From: Candidatus Chloroploca asiatica
GTDB taxonomy: Bacteria; Chloroflexota; Chloroflexia; Chloroflexales; Chloroflexaceae
Reading direction: 5' to 3'
Length of the DNA stretch: 38,870 bases
Assembly (NCBI RefSeq): GCF_002532075.1
Contig: NZ_LYXE01000119.1
Coordinates: 1 to 38,870, forward strand
Part shown: piece by piece, positions 25,401 through 32,886 of the stretch
Numbering within the stretch: position 1 is the stretch's first letter
How the letters are laid out: every line of letters begins with the position of its first letter
The notes under the pieces: model-generated
Database searches by the model: none
Seen by the model: the letters and a program-made list of their open reading frames with translations, nothing else
What the model was told of the DNA's origin: nothing
Made by a program: the position numbers and the translations under genes

Positions 25401-28057
25401 TCTTTCTCCTGCGTGGCGATCTCGTGCCCGCAGCCGACCAGGTGCTACTCGAGACGGTCGCCTGCGCCCTGCTATCCACGCGCCGGGGCGATTTGGCCCA
25501 GCACCTGCGCCGTCGCGAGTCCGATGCTGGCCAGGCCCCCGCCGTGCCAAGCATCTCTACCGCACACGACGCGCTGCTCCCGCCCATCGACCTGATCCAG
25601 CCCTCGCCCTACGGCGGCTTCACGCCCGACGGGCGTGAGTATGTGATCGACCTGGTTCCCGGTGGTTCCACGCCCGCACCTTGGATAAACGTGGTCGCCA
25701 ACCCCGGCTTCGGCTTCATCATCAGCGAGAGCGGCGGCGGCTACACCTGGGCCGGCAATAGTCGCGAGAACCGGCTCACCCCGTGGGCGAACGACCCCGT
25801 GCGCGACCCCTTGGGCGAGGCGCTCTACCTGCGCGATGAGACCAGCGGCACGATCTGGTCGCCCACGCCGCGTCCTGTGGGCTTGGGCCATGTGCGTGTC
25901 CGCCACGGCTTTGGCTACACCAGTTTCGCACGCCAACACGGCGACATCGCCAGCGATCTGACGATCGCTGTGCCCAGCGATGACCCGGTGAAGATCTTCC
26001 GCCTGCGCCTGTGCAACCACGGCGACCAGCCCGCACGGCTCACAGCGACGCTCTACGTCGAGTGGGTGCTGGGCGTCTTCCGCGCCCAGATGGCCCCCTA
26101 CATTGTTACTGCCTATGACGAGGAGGGCGCCGCGCTGCTGGCCCACAATGCCTACAACGTCGAGTTTGGTGAGCGGGTGGCGTTTCTCGCCGCGAGCGAG
26201 CATGTGCTGAGCTACACCGGCGACCGTACCGAGTTCATCGGTCGCAACGGCGACCTCAGTCGACCGACAGGCATGGCCGCACGGGCCCTCTCATGTCGCG
26301 CCGGCGCGGGGGGCGACCCATGCGGTGCCATTCGCTGCGCGCTCGATCTGGCCCCCGGCGAGGAGCGCGAGCTCGTCTTTTTGCTTGGTCAGGGCGCGGA
26401 CACCAATGATGCGCGGCGGCTCATCGCGCGCTACCGTACCACGACTGCGGCGGCCCGCGCCCAACAGGCTGCCGTCGCGGGCTGGCGCACGCTGCTCGGC
26501 GCGACTCAGGTACAGACACCCGACCCGGCCCTCGACCTGCTGCTGAACGGCTGGCTGCTCTACCAGACCTTGGCCTGCCGAGTCTGGGCGCGCTCGGCCT
26601 TTTACCAGTCGGGCGGGGCCTACGGCTTCCGCGACCAACTCCAGGATGTGATGGCCCTGACTCAGGCCGCGCCTGAGGTGGCCCGTGCCCAAATCCTGCG
26701 CGCCGCCGCACGCCAGTTTGGCGAGGGCGACGTCCAGCACTGGTGGCATCCGCCGAGCGGGCGCGGCGTCCGCACCGGTTTCTCCGACGACTATCTCTGG
26801 CTGCCCTATGTCGCCTCCTTCTACTGCGAGGTGACAGGCGACCTGGCGCTGCTGGATGCGCCAACGCCCTACCTCGAGGGCCGACTCAGAGAGCCGGGCG
26901 AGGCCGAATATTATGGCTTGCCCACGGTCTCGGCGCGTCAGGCCAGCCTGTACGAGCACTGCGCACGAGCAATCGACTATGGACTGGGGCGGATGGGTGC
27001 CCATGGCCTGCCGCTGATGGGTGCTGGCGATTGGAACGACGGCATGAATCTGGTGGGGGCCGACGGCACCGGCGAGAGCGTCTGGGTTGGCTGGTTCCTG
27101 ATCGCGGTGCTGCACCCCTTCGCTGATCTGGCCGCAGCCCGTGGCGACACCGAGCGCGCAGCGCACTACCGGGCCGAGGCCGAACGGCTACGGGTAGCGA
27201 TCGAGACCAGTGCCTGGGACGGCAACTGGTATCTGCGCGCCTTCTACGATGACGGCACGCCGCTCGGCGCACAGGCCAGCGCCGAGTGCCAGATCGACTC
27301 GCTGACACAGTCCTGGGCGGTGATCGCAGGTGTCGGCGATCCGACCCGCGCACGGGCGGGTATGGAAGCGGTGGACAACCTGCTTGTTGACCGCGAAGTT
27401 GGGCTGATCCGGCTCTTCACTCCGGCCTTCGACCAGGGCGACCATAACCCAGGCTATATCAAAGGCTATCTGCCAGGAGTGCGCGAGAACGGCGGCCAGT
27501 ATACCCACGCCGCAATTTGGACGATTTGGGCATGGGCGCTGCTGGGCGAGGGCGAGCGAGTGGCCGAACTGCTGCGCCTAATCAGCCCGGTGCGCCACGC
27601 CGCCGAACATAGCGCACGCTACATGGTGGAGCCCTACAGCATCGCCGCCGATGTCTACACCGCCGAGGGCCACGCCGGACGCGGCGGCTGGACCTGGTAC
27701 ACCGGATCGGCAGGCTGGTTCTACCGTCTGGGCGTCGAACAACTGCTCGGCCTGCGCCGCCGTGGCGATACCCTTAGCATCACCCCCTGCCTGCCGCCAG
27801 AGTGGCCCGGCTACACCGCGAACTACCGAGTCGGCACGGCGACCTACCAGATCACGGTCGAACGCGGAACCGATGCACTGGTGACGCTTGATGGCGTGGA
27901 GGTGTATGACGGCCAGATCCCGCTGCGTGACCATCCTGGGACGCATGAGGTACGCGTGGTGATCGCCGGGGTGGAACCCTCACACTGTCAGGGATACTGC
28001 TCATACAAGAGTCGGAGTTTATCGGCTACCACTCTTGGCCCGCATTCGCTAGACTGA
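19418..28057 (+). CDS. ndvB: Cyclic beta-1,2-glucan synthase (NdvB/ChvB type)
   Basis: The 2879-residue protein has the length and layout of cyclic beta-1,2-glucan synthases, large inner-membrane enzymes that initiate, elongate and cyclise periplasmic glucans used in osmoadaptation. Visible parts are membrane segments near residues 425-500 and 830-900, a GT84-type transferase core with DADTQMPRD (about 655) and QHRWVRGDWQ, a glycoamylase-like region with WGISESAYNARD (about 1415) and GLKSGLDDDL, and a C-terminal GH94 phosphorylase-like domain with GAGDWNDGMN (about 2537). AAGGAGGG upstream supports the ATG at 19418. Two oddities stand out. An in-frame hairpin encodes residues about 453-475, and the last 25 or so residues are read from a regulatory repeat belonging to the next gene. 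The symbol is assigned by family, not by experiment. Confidence 0.88.
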   Translation: MIRKTCASLADGVRSLGASLFPRPAPGPLAEPTFAPLLGDLLSAEQLDVLALTLANDQADVTVLPRGGNILRSALDHDERQIAEAHRSLGEDIRLSVPISPAAEWLIDNAYLVNEQIRTIRHDLPQGYYRQLPKLRRGPFADLPRVYGIALELIGHTDGRVDAAVLLRFLSAYQSITPLQIGELWAVAIMLRIGLVKNLSRLSAQVLQVRALRHEADTWADQLLGASDETMGADVLRALTHRHPALPITLAAQLLRRLRAHEGEHDIGRVVTWLETQPVTPHTTIESLIHEEHQRQAANQVSVGNTISSMRALGAIDWPDWFAKVSQIEHLLCRDPAGAYARSTSATRDRYRHAVEDLARGARMSEVEVARRAVIHADAAVGTDARQRHVGYYLVGAGRPTFAAQLGYRPSPLERARNAAMAHPTACYLGAVGATTAAIVATGLRLARCGYAIGGKHRQGMGAGQHPSLADAPPLLSIALALIPASALAGELVNRAVTTMLPPRVLPRLDLSAGIPAELTTVVVMPTLLLTPDSVGRQLDTLEVIALANQDPNLHFALLTDFADAPEENMPEDASLLDAAAERMRQLAERHGADRFLLLHRHRIWNERQGRWMGWERKRGKLEEFNKLLVGAGETSYGVMVGDQRVLERVRYVITLDADTQMPRDVGQALIGTLAHPLNQARFDPLTGRVAEGYGILQPRVGIDLPSATASRFARVFAGNIGVDPYTTAVSDAYMDLFGEGIFAGKGIYDPAVLRTALHGRFPENALLSHDLIEGLYARVGLLSDVEVVDSYPTTYAAWAARQHRWVRGDWQIAAWLLPRTPSAEGWRANSLPVIARYKILDNLRRSLTPAATVALLVAGWRWLPGRPAVWTCLALAPLAAPLAFDLLAAARAAVLEPGNMGALRARVRELQLSALRLALNVAFLPDQTLLNLDAIVRTLTRTLITRRNLLEWETAAQSQGRLQRSHMPVLRRGAPMLIVGAALVTAPGRRHAEALSALPILADWLAAPALAAWLDQPHIHAVLPISAEDRLLLRRLARATWAFFEQFVRAEANFLAPDNFQETPRPLIADRTSPTNIGLQLLADLAAYDFGYIGMLELTERTERVFATLALLERCEGHLLNWYDTRTLNPLPPAYVSMVDSGNFVAALLTLRQGYLALRDTPLIGPQALVGIEDSLALMGQKLGDHGPARKTVAALSELLRDTPTTVGNYRDLLGEVLEWAEDLDTVGPVAVWGARIGSQARSLLEDVDSLVPALDHRERPPTLGELADSGVPTAAALLARHAWVARACADQVEAMQFDFLYDSQRHLFSIGYRVFEGQRDSSFYDLLASEARLGSFLAIARGEVPQEHWFRMGRGLTAVGLGAALLSWSGTMFEYLMPLLLMRRYPETLLDATYTAAVARQIAYGKERGVPWGISESAYNARDLAMNYQYHAFGVPGLGLKSGLDDDLVIAPYATMLALSVRPAEALENLRVLVADGMFGSYGLYEAVDYTPSRVPPGQRHAIVRSFMAHHQGMSLLALDNVLHAEVMQRRFHAEPLVQSAETLLQERVPQTRPAQTARTAVREPQIAFFAPPAPRQFNTPFTSMPYSHLLSNGRYRLMLTTAGGGSSSFDDLAITRWRSDVSRDDWGSFIYIRDARSGTVWSTTYQPTRHKSLSYQVTYGLDRAEFRQRVAGIDTRMEVVVSPEEHAELRRVTLTNLTSAPRELELTSYSEVVLAPPAADEAHPAFANLFVETEFVPKHDVLLAVRRPRASGAARTWAIHSVNVRGHALGATQHESDRAAFVGRGRDMADPQALHVPLGGHTGAVLDPVLSLRRRVRIAPGASAQITFVTGVAEGRIEALALAARLRDPAAAERAFELAWTQSQVELHDLNIGADQAHRFQRLASAALFLNVRRRASPETLTANTRGQPNLWAYGISGDFPLVLVRVGVDDELTLVAELLRAHEYWRLKRLQVDLVILNEDSGGYAQGRQDHLLSLVRSSRAGALLNQRGGIFLLRGDLVPAADQVLLETVACALLSTRRGDLAQHLRRRESDAGQAPAVPSISTAHDALLPPIDLIQPSPYGGFTPDGREYVIDLVPGGSTPAPWINVVANPGFGFIISESGGGYTWAGNSRENRLTPWANDPVRDPLGEALYLRDETSGTIWSPTPRPVGLGHVRVRHGFGYTSFARQHGDIASDLTIAVPSDDPVKIFRLRLCNHGDQPARLTATLYVEWVLGVFRAQMAPYIVTAYDEEGAALLAHNAYNVEFGERVAFLAASEHVLSYTGDRTEFIGRNGDLSRPTGMAARALSCRAGAGGDPCGAIRCALDLAPGEERELVFLLGQGADTNDARRLIARYRTTTAAARAQQAAVAGWRTLLGATQVQTPDPALDLLLNGWLLYQTLACRVWARSAFYQSGGAYGFRDQLQDVMALTQAAPEVARAQILRAAARQFGEGDVQHWWHPPSGRGVRTGFSDDYLWLPYVASFYCEVTGDLALLDAPTPYLEGRLREPGEAEYYGLPTVSARQASLYEHCARAIDYGLGRMGAHGLPLMGAGDWNDGMNLVGADGTGESVWVGWFLIAVLHPFADLAAARGDTERAAHYRAEAERLRVAIETSAWDGNWYLRAFYDDGTPLGAQASAECQIDSLTQSWAVIAGVGDPTRARAGMEAVDNLLVDREVGLIRLFTPAFDQGDHNPGYIKGYLPGVRENGGQYTHAAIWTIWAWALLGEGERVAELLRLISPVRHAAEHSARYMVEPYSIAADVYTAEGHAGRGGWTWYTGSAGWFYRLGVEQLLGLRRRGDTLSITPCLPPEWPGYTANYRVGTATYQITVERGTDALVTLDGVEVYDGQIPLRDHPGTHEVRVVIAGVEPSHCQGYCSYKSRSLSATTLGPHSLD
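20775..20842. repeat. 68-bp hairpin inside the glucan synthase gene
   Basis: Arms 20775-20802 and 20815-20842 pair over 28 bp with one mismatch. The 12-nt loop contains the palindrome CTGGCCAG. It lies in frame and encodes GGKHRQGMGAGQHPSLADAPP between two hydrophobic segments. It looks like a REP/MITE-type insertion tolerated in a loop. Confidence 0.85.
27972..28055 (+). promoter_or_regulatory. Shared operator-promoter module, copy B (YflT-like gene)
   Basis: This module aligns without gaps to copy A: CCCTCACACTGTCAGGGATACT (27977-27998), then CGGAGTTTATCGGCTACC (28013-28030), then TAGACT (28050-28055), 65 bp after the operator centre at 27985. It overlaps the 3' end of the glucan synthase frame. 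The start would be near 28062, about 104 nt before the stress gene. Confidence 0.5.
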
Positions 28058-28096
28058 AAGTATACATCTTCCTCTCCATCAATTATGTACGACGAC

Positions 28097-28143
28097 AGAA
28101 GCAAGCAGCGCGCTTCGACGAATGAGATAGAAGCAAGCAGCGC
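28097..28143. repeat. 15-bp direct repeat in the leader of the stress gene
   Basis: AGAAGCAAGCAGCGC occurs at 28097-28111 and 28129-28143, 32 bp apart, in the predicted 5' leader of the next gene. Confidence 0.7.
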
Positions 28144-28165
28144 TGTTCTACGAAGGAACACTGCA

Positions 28166-29278
28166 ATGATTCGAACGATAACCGGACTTTTCGACACCAC
28201 CGATGACGCCCACAGCGTCGCGAATGATCTGATAAACCAGGGTATCCTACGCGAGGATATCAGCATGGTGGCCCGTGACGCGAACGATGAGAGCACCCGT
28301 CAGCAAGAGGTAGGTGCAGAGCACTCCGTGGGTTCGGGCGCGGTAGGCGGCAGCGTGGTCGGCGGGGCGGTCGGCCTGCTGGTGGGGGCCGGGTTGCTCG
28401 CCATCCCTGGGATTGGCCCGGTACTAGCGATCGGCCCCCTCGCCGCCGCTATCGGCAGCATCGGTGCTACGGTGGGTTCCACCGCCCTCGGGGCCGGTGT
28501 CGGCGCGAGTGTTGGTGGCATAGCCGGCGCACTGATGGGCACCGGAGTGCCCGAAGAGTCGGCCCACATCTATGCCGAGGGCGTGCGGCGGGGCGGTGTG
28601 CTGCTGACCGTGAGTGTCGATGCAGCCATGGCCGAGCGGATCAATGTTGATGCGGTGATGCGCCGCTATGGGGTGGTAGACATCGAGGAGCGCAGCAAGC
28701 AATGGCACAAAACCGATTGGCACCCCTCACTGGCAACGGACACGAACCAGCCAGACTTCGCCCAGGGGCAGCGCAGTGCGCCACCCAACACGAACCAGCC
28801 AGACTTCGCCCAGGGGCAGCGCAGTACGCCACCCAACACGAACCAGCCAGACTTCGCCCAGGGGCAGCGCAGTACGCCACCCAACACGAACCAACCAGGC
28901 TTCGCCCAAGGGCAGCGCAGTACGCCACCCAACACGAACCAACCAGACTTCGCCCAGGGGCAGCGGGTTACGCCACTCAGCAACAACTACCCAAACGCCA
29001 CCACCCACGGTATGCACGACGCCAACGGCAACAATGATCACGACTTCCAGACCCATTATCACTCGACGGTAGCAGCAGGCGGACGGCCCTACAGTGACTA
29101 TGCCCCGGCCTATATCTTTGGCACCGACATGGCCACCGACGCGGGCATTCACGGTCACTCGTGGGATACGGTTGAGCCAGACTTGCGCCGTACCTGGAAT
29201 CTGAAATATCGGGACACATGGGACGAGTTCAAGACAGCCATACGCTACGCATGGGAGAAGGGTTCCGGACAAGGCTAG
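28166..29278 (+). CDS. YflT/GSP17M-like general stress protein with minisatellite
   Basis: With the ATG at 28166 (GAAGGA upstream) the protein has 370 residues. Residues 1-50 (TITGLFDTTDDAHSVANDL) match the heat-induced/general-stress YflT-type domain. A glycine-zipper membrane-interacting stretch follows (GGSVVGGAVGLLVGAG and further Gly-rich helices), then a hydrophilic region with five 16-residue repeats, and a C-terminal domain with YSDYAPAYIFGTDM and DEFKTAIRYAWE that often accompanies this family. It is likely a membrane-associated stress protein. The longer frame from 28085 only adds the leader repeats. Confidence 0.8.
   Translation: MIRTITGLFDTTDDAHSVANDLINQGILREDISMVARDANDESTRQQEVGAEHSVGSGAVGGSVVGGAVGLLVGAGLLAIPGIGPVLAIGPLAAAIGSIGATVGSTALGAGVGASVGGIAGALMGTGVPEESAHIYAEGVRRGGVLLTVSVDAAMAERINVDAVMRRYGVVDIEERSKQWHKTDWHPSLATDTNQPDFAQGQRSAPPNTNQPDFAQGQRSTPPNTNQPDFAQGQRSTPPNTNQPGFAQGQRSTPPNTNQPDFAQGQRVTPLSNNYPNATTHGMHDANGNNDHDFQTHYHSTVAAGGRPYSDYAPAYIFGTDMATDAGIHGHSWDTVEPDLRRTWNLKYRDTWDEFKTAIRYAWEKGSGQG
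28739..28978 (+). repeat. Five 48-bp in-frame minisatellite units
   Basis: Units start at 28739, 28787, 28835, 28883 and 28931 and encode NTNQPDFAQGQRSTPP with few changes. The unit is a multiple of three, so expansions keep the frame. Confidence 0.95.
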
Positions 29279-29308
29279 ACCTTGAGTTAGGCTGTCAAAC
29301 ACACCAAG

Positions 29309-29333
29309 CGCCGATCCAACTGGATCGGCGTTT
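29309..29333 (+). terminator. Rho-independent terminator of the stress gene
   Basis: CGCCGATCCA (29309-29318) and TGGATCGGCG (29321-29330) form a 10-bp stem with a tight AC loop, followed by TTT. It lies 31 bp after the stop codon. Confidence 0.7.
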
Positions 29334-29355
29334 CGCATCAGCAAGCCTTAAAACG

Positions 29356-29431
29356 TGGCGCCCCCGGCGCGACTCGAACGCACGACACGCAGTTTAGGAA
29401 ACTGCTGCTCTATCCTCTGAGCTACGGGGGC
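29356..29431 (-). tRNA. tRNA-Arg (anticodon CCT)
   Basis: The minus strand reads GCCCCCG for the 5' acceptor strand, with a D-arm, an anticodon arm whose loop is TTCCTAA (anticodon CCT), the T-loop TTCGAGT, the matching 3' acceptor strand, discriminator G and an encoded CCA. It decodes AGG. Confidence 0.95.
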
Positions 29432-29553
29432 GTATGAGGTTGATCAAGCCAAACCTGGCTCGGCAATGGGGGCATCAAATGCCGCTCGCTGCTTGCCTTC
29501 ATCATACGCGCTGGCCCACCAGAATGGGCCAGCGCACACGGAAGCAGAACGAG

Positions 29554-30195
29554 TTAGCGCTGACCAAACAGCCGCCAGCCACTCGGCAAGGCGACTGCGG
29601 CCAGCCCGATCTTCAGCGCAGCACCCGGGAGGAAGGGCAGGACAGCCGCAACAACGAGGGCTGAAATGCTGACACTGCCAGTCAAGAATGCCGTAGCAAC
29701 CACAAGCCATGTGAAGCCCATCACCAGGATAATTGCTTCGCCAGCGAGCATCGCAGGCAGCGCGGTGCGAATCTTGCGATCCCACCCCCGGTTCGCTAGG
29801 TAGCCGACGACCGCTGCCGCCACCGGGAAGGCAAAGAGATAGCCTGCCGTCGGGCCAAAGATGACCGGCAGCCCCGGAATGCGGCTCGGGCTCCACGCGC
29901 TCGTGCCCATCGAGAAGACCGGTAAGCCCAAGAGACCTTGACCCAGGTAGGCGAGCAGGGTCAGCGCCCCCAGACGCGGGCCGTACAGGGCACCAATCAG
30001 ATAGACGCCAAGCGTCTGACCAGTGATTGGCACGGGGGTGAAGGGCAGGTGAATGCTGATCCGCGCCAGCATTGCCATCAAGATTGTCCCGGCTACGATC
30101 AGCAATCCATCACGCACAATGGGATTGGCTAGAGACCCGCGGGCGGGGACCAGGCGGTCGGCCAGGGTTCCAACAGTCGTCACGCCAGTGGTCAT
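29554..30195 (-). CDS. bioY: BioY biotin transporter substrate-binding subunit
   Basis: The 213-residue, six-helix membrane protein has BioY hallmarks: FTPVPITGQTLGVYLIGALYG, a GPTAGYLFAFP stretch and a C-terminal PFLPGAALKIGLAA. BioY captures biotin alone or with the EcfA/EcfT energising units; none of those is in the window. The ATG at 30195 is supported by GAAGGAGC upstream, whereas a start at 30234 lacks one. It is transcribed divergently from the GAPDH-arsJ operon. No clear BirA operator was seen. Confidence 0.9.
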   Translation of the reverse strand: MTTGVTTVGTLADRLVPARGSLANPIVRDGLLIVAGTILMAMLARISIHLPFTPVPITGQTLGVYLIGALYGPRLGALTLLAYLGQGLLGLPVFSMGTSAWSPSRIPGLPVIFGPTAGYLFAFPVAAAVVGYLANRGWDRKIRTALPAMLAGEAIILVMGFTWLVVATAFLTGSVSISALVVAAVLPFLPGAALKIGLAAVALPSGWRLFGQR

Positions 30196-30235
30196 ACAGG
30201 TCGCTCCTTCATAGATCGTACGAATGATGGGCACT

Positions 30236-30265
30236 ATTGTAACACGTTCTCGGCAATGCTCGCAA
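30236..30265 (-). promoter_or_regulatory. Candidate bioY promoter
   Basis: On the minus strand, TTGCGA (30260-30265) and TACAAT (30236-30241) are 18 bp apart, about 40 bp upstream of the bioY start. Between 30266 and 30390 the only other structure is the hairpin at 30308-30348. Confidence 0.45.
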
Positions 30266-30307
30266 AAAATATTCGCCTGTATGTATTCACCCTTCGCCTC
30301 GGGGCGC

Positions 30308-30348
30308 GGGCCTCCCGCCTGCGGGGTGCGTTCGCGGGCGGGAGACCC
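30308..30348. repeat. GC-rich REP-like hairpin in the divergent region
   Basis: GGGCCTCCCGCC (30308-30319) pairs with 30337-30348 with one mismatch. It lies between bioY and the GAPDH promoter and may insulate the two. Confidence 0.5.
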
Positions 30349-30392
30349 TCGCTCCTGGCTCGCACGTGCATCATTATATCAATCTAAACTGT

Positions 30393-30420
30393 CTTAATCT
30401 TCACTTAACAGAGCCTTAAC
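30393..30420 (+). promoter_or_regulatory. Pho-box-like triple direct repeat
   Basis: CTTAAT (30393-30398), CTTAAC (30404-30409) and CTTAAC (30415-30420) are spaced at exactly 11 bp, one DNA turn. They end 11 bp upstream of the -35. PhoP of Bacillus binds TTAACA-like hexamers with this period, and cyanobacterial Pho boxes use CTTAACC. Binding by a PhoB-type regulator here is inferred. Confidence 0.5.
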
Positions 30421-30431
30421 GCGCTATATTA

Positions 30432-30460
30432 TCGACATAAGCGGGTTGAGCTCGTATAAT
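30432..30460 (+). promoter_or_regulatory. Promoter of the GAPDH-arsJ operon
   Basis: TCGACA (30432-30437) and a perfect TATAAT (30455-30460) are 17 bp apart. The start would be near 30467, giving a leader of about 29 nt to the GTG at 30496 with AGGAG in front of it. Confidence 0.65.
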
Positions 30461-30495
30461 ATCGATGGAGTTTGTTGTAGTAGAGGAGAAGGCTT

Positions 30496-31503
30496 GTGAC
30501 GGTACGGGTTGGTATTAATGGCTTTGGGCGGATCGGGCGTCTGGCGTTGCGTGCGGCGTGGGGCTGGCCCGAGGTGCGGTTTGTCCATGTCAATGAGGTT
30601 GCAGGTGATGCGGCGGCATGTGCCCATCTCTTGATGTTTGATTCGGTGCATGGTCGCTGGGGCCGCGAGGCTTCAGGTGAGGGCACCCAGTTGCTCGTTG
30701 ATGGGCAGTCGCTTGGTTTTAGTCGCATCAAAGATCTCGCCGCAGTGCCTTGGGCCGACGCCGGGGTTGATCTGGTGATCGAGGCCACGGGCAAATTCCG
30801 CACGCCTGAACAATTGGCTCCCTATTTTGCCGCCGGGGTCAAAAAGGTGATCGTTGCTGCCCCCGTCAAGGGTGAGGCGCTCAATATTGTGATGGGCGTG
30901 AATGACCATTGGTACGATCCCGCGCTCCACCATCTGTTGACGGCTGCGTCGTGTACAACTAATTGCCTCGGGCCGGTGGTCAAGGTGATCCACGAGGGTA
31001 TTGGGATCAAGCACGGGATGATTACGACGGTGCATAGCTCAACCAATACGCAAACGGTGCATGACTCGCCGCACACCGATCTGCGCCGCGCACGAGCTTC
31101 GAGTCTGTCGCTTGTGCCAACGACCACCGGTTCGGCTACGGCGATTGGCCTGATCTTCCCCGAGTTGAATGGCAAGCTCAATGGGCAGGCGGTGCGCGTT
31201 CCGTTGCTCAATGCCTCGCTGACCGATTGTGTCTTTGAAGTCACTCGCCCGACCAGCGTCGCTGAAGTCAATGCCCTCTTGCAGTCCGCCGCGGCTGGCC
31301 CGCTCGCCGGTATTCTTGGCTATGAGACGCGCCCGCTTGTTTCGATGGATTATGTCACCGATCCCCGTTCGGCGATTGTTGATGCGGCGTGTACGATGGT
31401 GACGAATGCGACCCAAGTGAAGATCTATGCTTGGTACGATAATGAGTGGGGCTATGCCAATCGTCTGGTTGAACTGGCCCGTAAGGTGGCAGGGTTGTTA
31501 TGA
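30496..31503 (+). CDS. ArsJ-associated glyceraldehyde-3-phosphate dehydrogenase
   Basis: The 335-residue type-I GAPDH has the Rossmann start [11 protein letters not shown], the catalytic SCTTNC (Cys153) and the base-pair partner His in TTVHS (about 180), with the C-terminal [11 protein letters not shown]. It is cotranscribed with an arsJ-type transporter (ATGA overlap at 31500-31503). In such pairs GAPDH uses arsenate in place of phosphate to make unstable 1-arseno-3-phosphoglycerate, which ArsJ exports; this is established for other bacteria. The GTG start has AGGAG 7 nt upstream. A housekeeping glycolytic role cannot be excluded, but the context favours arsenate resistance. Confidence 0.88.
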   Translation: MTVRVGINGFGRIGRLALRAAWGWPEVRFVHVNEVAGDAAACAHLLMFDSVHGRWGREASGEGTQLLVDGQSLGFSRIKDLAAVPWADAGVDLVIEATGKFRTPEQLAPYFAAGVKKVIVAAPVKGEALNIVMGVNDHWYDPALHHLLTAASCTTNCLGPVVKVIHEGIGIKHGMITTVHSSTNTQTVHDSPHTDLRRARASSLSLVPTTTGSATAIGLIFPELNGKLNGQAVRVPLLNASLTDCVFEVTRPTSVAEVNALLQSAAAGPLAGILGYETRPLVSMDYVTDPRSAIVDAACTMVTNATQVKIYAWYDNEWGYANRLVELARKVAGLL

Positions 31504-32825
31504 CCACGACCAGGACGCCGCAGCCTCCAGCGCCCCTCGGTGAGACCGAGGCCCTGGCCCAGCGCCAAACAAACCTGCGCAATTATGTGCTCGTGACGTT
31601 CGCGTACTGGGCTGATACGCTTACCGACGGCGCTATTCGCATGCTGGTGCTCTTCTATTTCTACCAACTCGGCTTTACGCCCTTGCAGGTCGCCTCGCTC
31701 TTTCTCTTTTATGAGATCTTTGGCATTCTGACTAATCTTTTTGGTGGCTATCTGGGCGCACGCTTCGGACTCAAGACGACGCTCTTTCTCGGCCTTGGTA
31801 CCCAGGTGATCGCGTTGAGCCTGCTCGCGTTTGCGCCGCCGTCACTTCTGGTGGTGCCGTATGTGATGCTGGCGCAGGCGTTTTCGGGTATCGCTAAAGA
31901 TTTGACCAAGATGTCATCGAAGAGTGCGGTCAAGCTGGTCGCCGGCGAGACGCAAGGGCAACTCTATACCTGGGTGAGTGTGCTCACCGGTTCGAAGAAT
32001 GCGATCAAGGGCGTCGGTTTCTTTCTCGGGGCGTTGCTGCTCACGCTGATCGGGTTTCAGCTCGCCATGCTGGTGCTGGCCGTCCTGGTACTGACCGCGC
32101 TGGGCACCACGGCGCTCTTGATGCGCGGCGATCTCGGTACGGCCAATAAGAAGGCGAAGTTTACCCAGATGTTTTCGCATAACCGGGCCGTCAATCTGCT
32201 GGCTGCCGCCCGGATCTTCCTTTTTGGGGCGCGGGATGTCTGGTTTGTCGTTGCGCTGCCGATCTTCTTTGTGAGTGTGCTCGGCTGGGATTTCTGGCTC
32301 GCGGGTGGGTTTATGGCCGCCTGGACGATTGGCTATGGCATGGTTCAAGCTGCAACGCCCCGCCTGATCCGCCGACGCGTCGAGGGCAATCACGAGCCTG
32401 ATGGGCGCACGGCAACCATGCTTGCCTTTGCGCTGGCGTTGTTTCCGGCGGCGATTGCCCTTGCTCTGATGAATGCGTTGGCCCCAGCCTTTTCGGTCGT
32501 AACCGGGTTGATCATCTTTGGCATTGTCTTCGCCTTCAATTCAGCCGTGCATTCCTACCTTATTCTTGCGTATACTGACAGCGATAAAGTAGCCATGAAT
32601 GTCGGCTTCTATTATATGGCGAATGCGATGGGCCGCCTCGCCGGAACCGTGCTCTCCGGGTTACTCTACCAGATCGGGATGAACCTGAGCACCTATGGCG
32701 GTCTGATCATCTGTCTCTGGGCCTCGGTGGCCTTTGTGTTGCTGGCTGGCCTGATCTCGCTGCTGCTGCCCCGCCACACCGCCCCGCGCACCCGCCCGAT
32801 TGCGCTTGGCGACCTCGGTGAATAG
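31500..32825 (+). CDS. arsJ: ArsJ organoarsenical (1-arseno-3-phosphoglycerate) MFS exporter
   Basis: The 441-residue, roughly twelve-helix MFS protein carries segments typical of Ars[55 protein letters not shown] and [15 protein letters not shown]. The start codon overlaps the GAPDH stop, so expression is coupled. Function is exit of the arsenate-containing glycolytic ester, with no ArsC reduction needed. No arsR lies alongside, which makes the Pho-box-like sites the best candidate for control. Confidence 0.9.
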   Translation: MTTTRTPQPPAPLGETEALAQRQTNLRNYVLVTFAYWADTLTDGAIRMLVLFYFYQLGFTPLQVASLFLFYEIFGILTNLFGGYLGARFGLKTTLFLGLGTQVIALSLLAFAPPSLLVVPYVMLAQAFSGIAKDLTKMSSKSAVKLVAGETQGQLYTWVSVLTGSKNAIKGVGFFLGALLLTLIGFQLAMLVLAVLVLTALGTTALLMRGDLGTANKKAKFTQMFSHNRAVNLLAAARIFLFGARDVWFVVALPIFFVSVLGWDFWLAGGFMAAWTIGYGMVQAATPRLIRRRVEGNHEPDGRTATMLAFALALFPAAIALALMNALAPAFSVVTGLIIFGIVFAFNSAVHSYLILAYTDSDKVAMNVGFYYMANAMGRLAGTVLSGLLYQIGMNLSTYGGLIICLWASVAFVLLAGLISLLLPRHTAPRTRPIALGDLGE

Positions 32826-32840
32826 CTTATGGTAGGATAT

Positions 32841-32879
32841 GCTTATGCCGAGGCCAGCTTCGCTGGCCTCGGCATAAGC
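32841..32879. terminator. 18-bp perfect hairpin after arsJ
   Basis: Positions 32841-32858 and 32862-32879 pair perfectly across a TTC triloop, 16 bp after the arsJ stop. No T-run follows, so it may act as an RNA-stabilising or factor-dependent structure. Confidence 0.55.
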
Positions 32880-32886
32880 GAGTGCA

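Noticed and set aside
28739-28978. Possible CRISPR array
   Set aside because: Units are head-to-tail and coding, with no variable spacers.
28641-29344. Repetitive minus-strand frames over the minisatellite
   Set aside because: They only mirror the 48-bp units on the other strand and have no start signals.
30236-30300. BirA operator or biotin riboswitch upstream of bioY
   Set aside because: Only a single TTGTAAC-like half-site is visible and no structured leader could be drawn.
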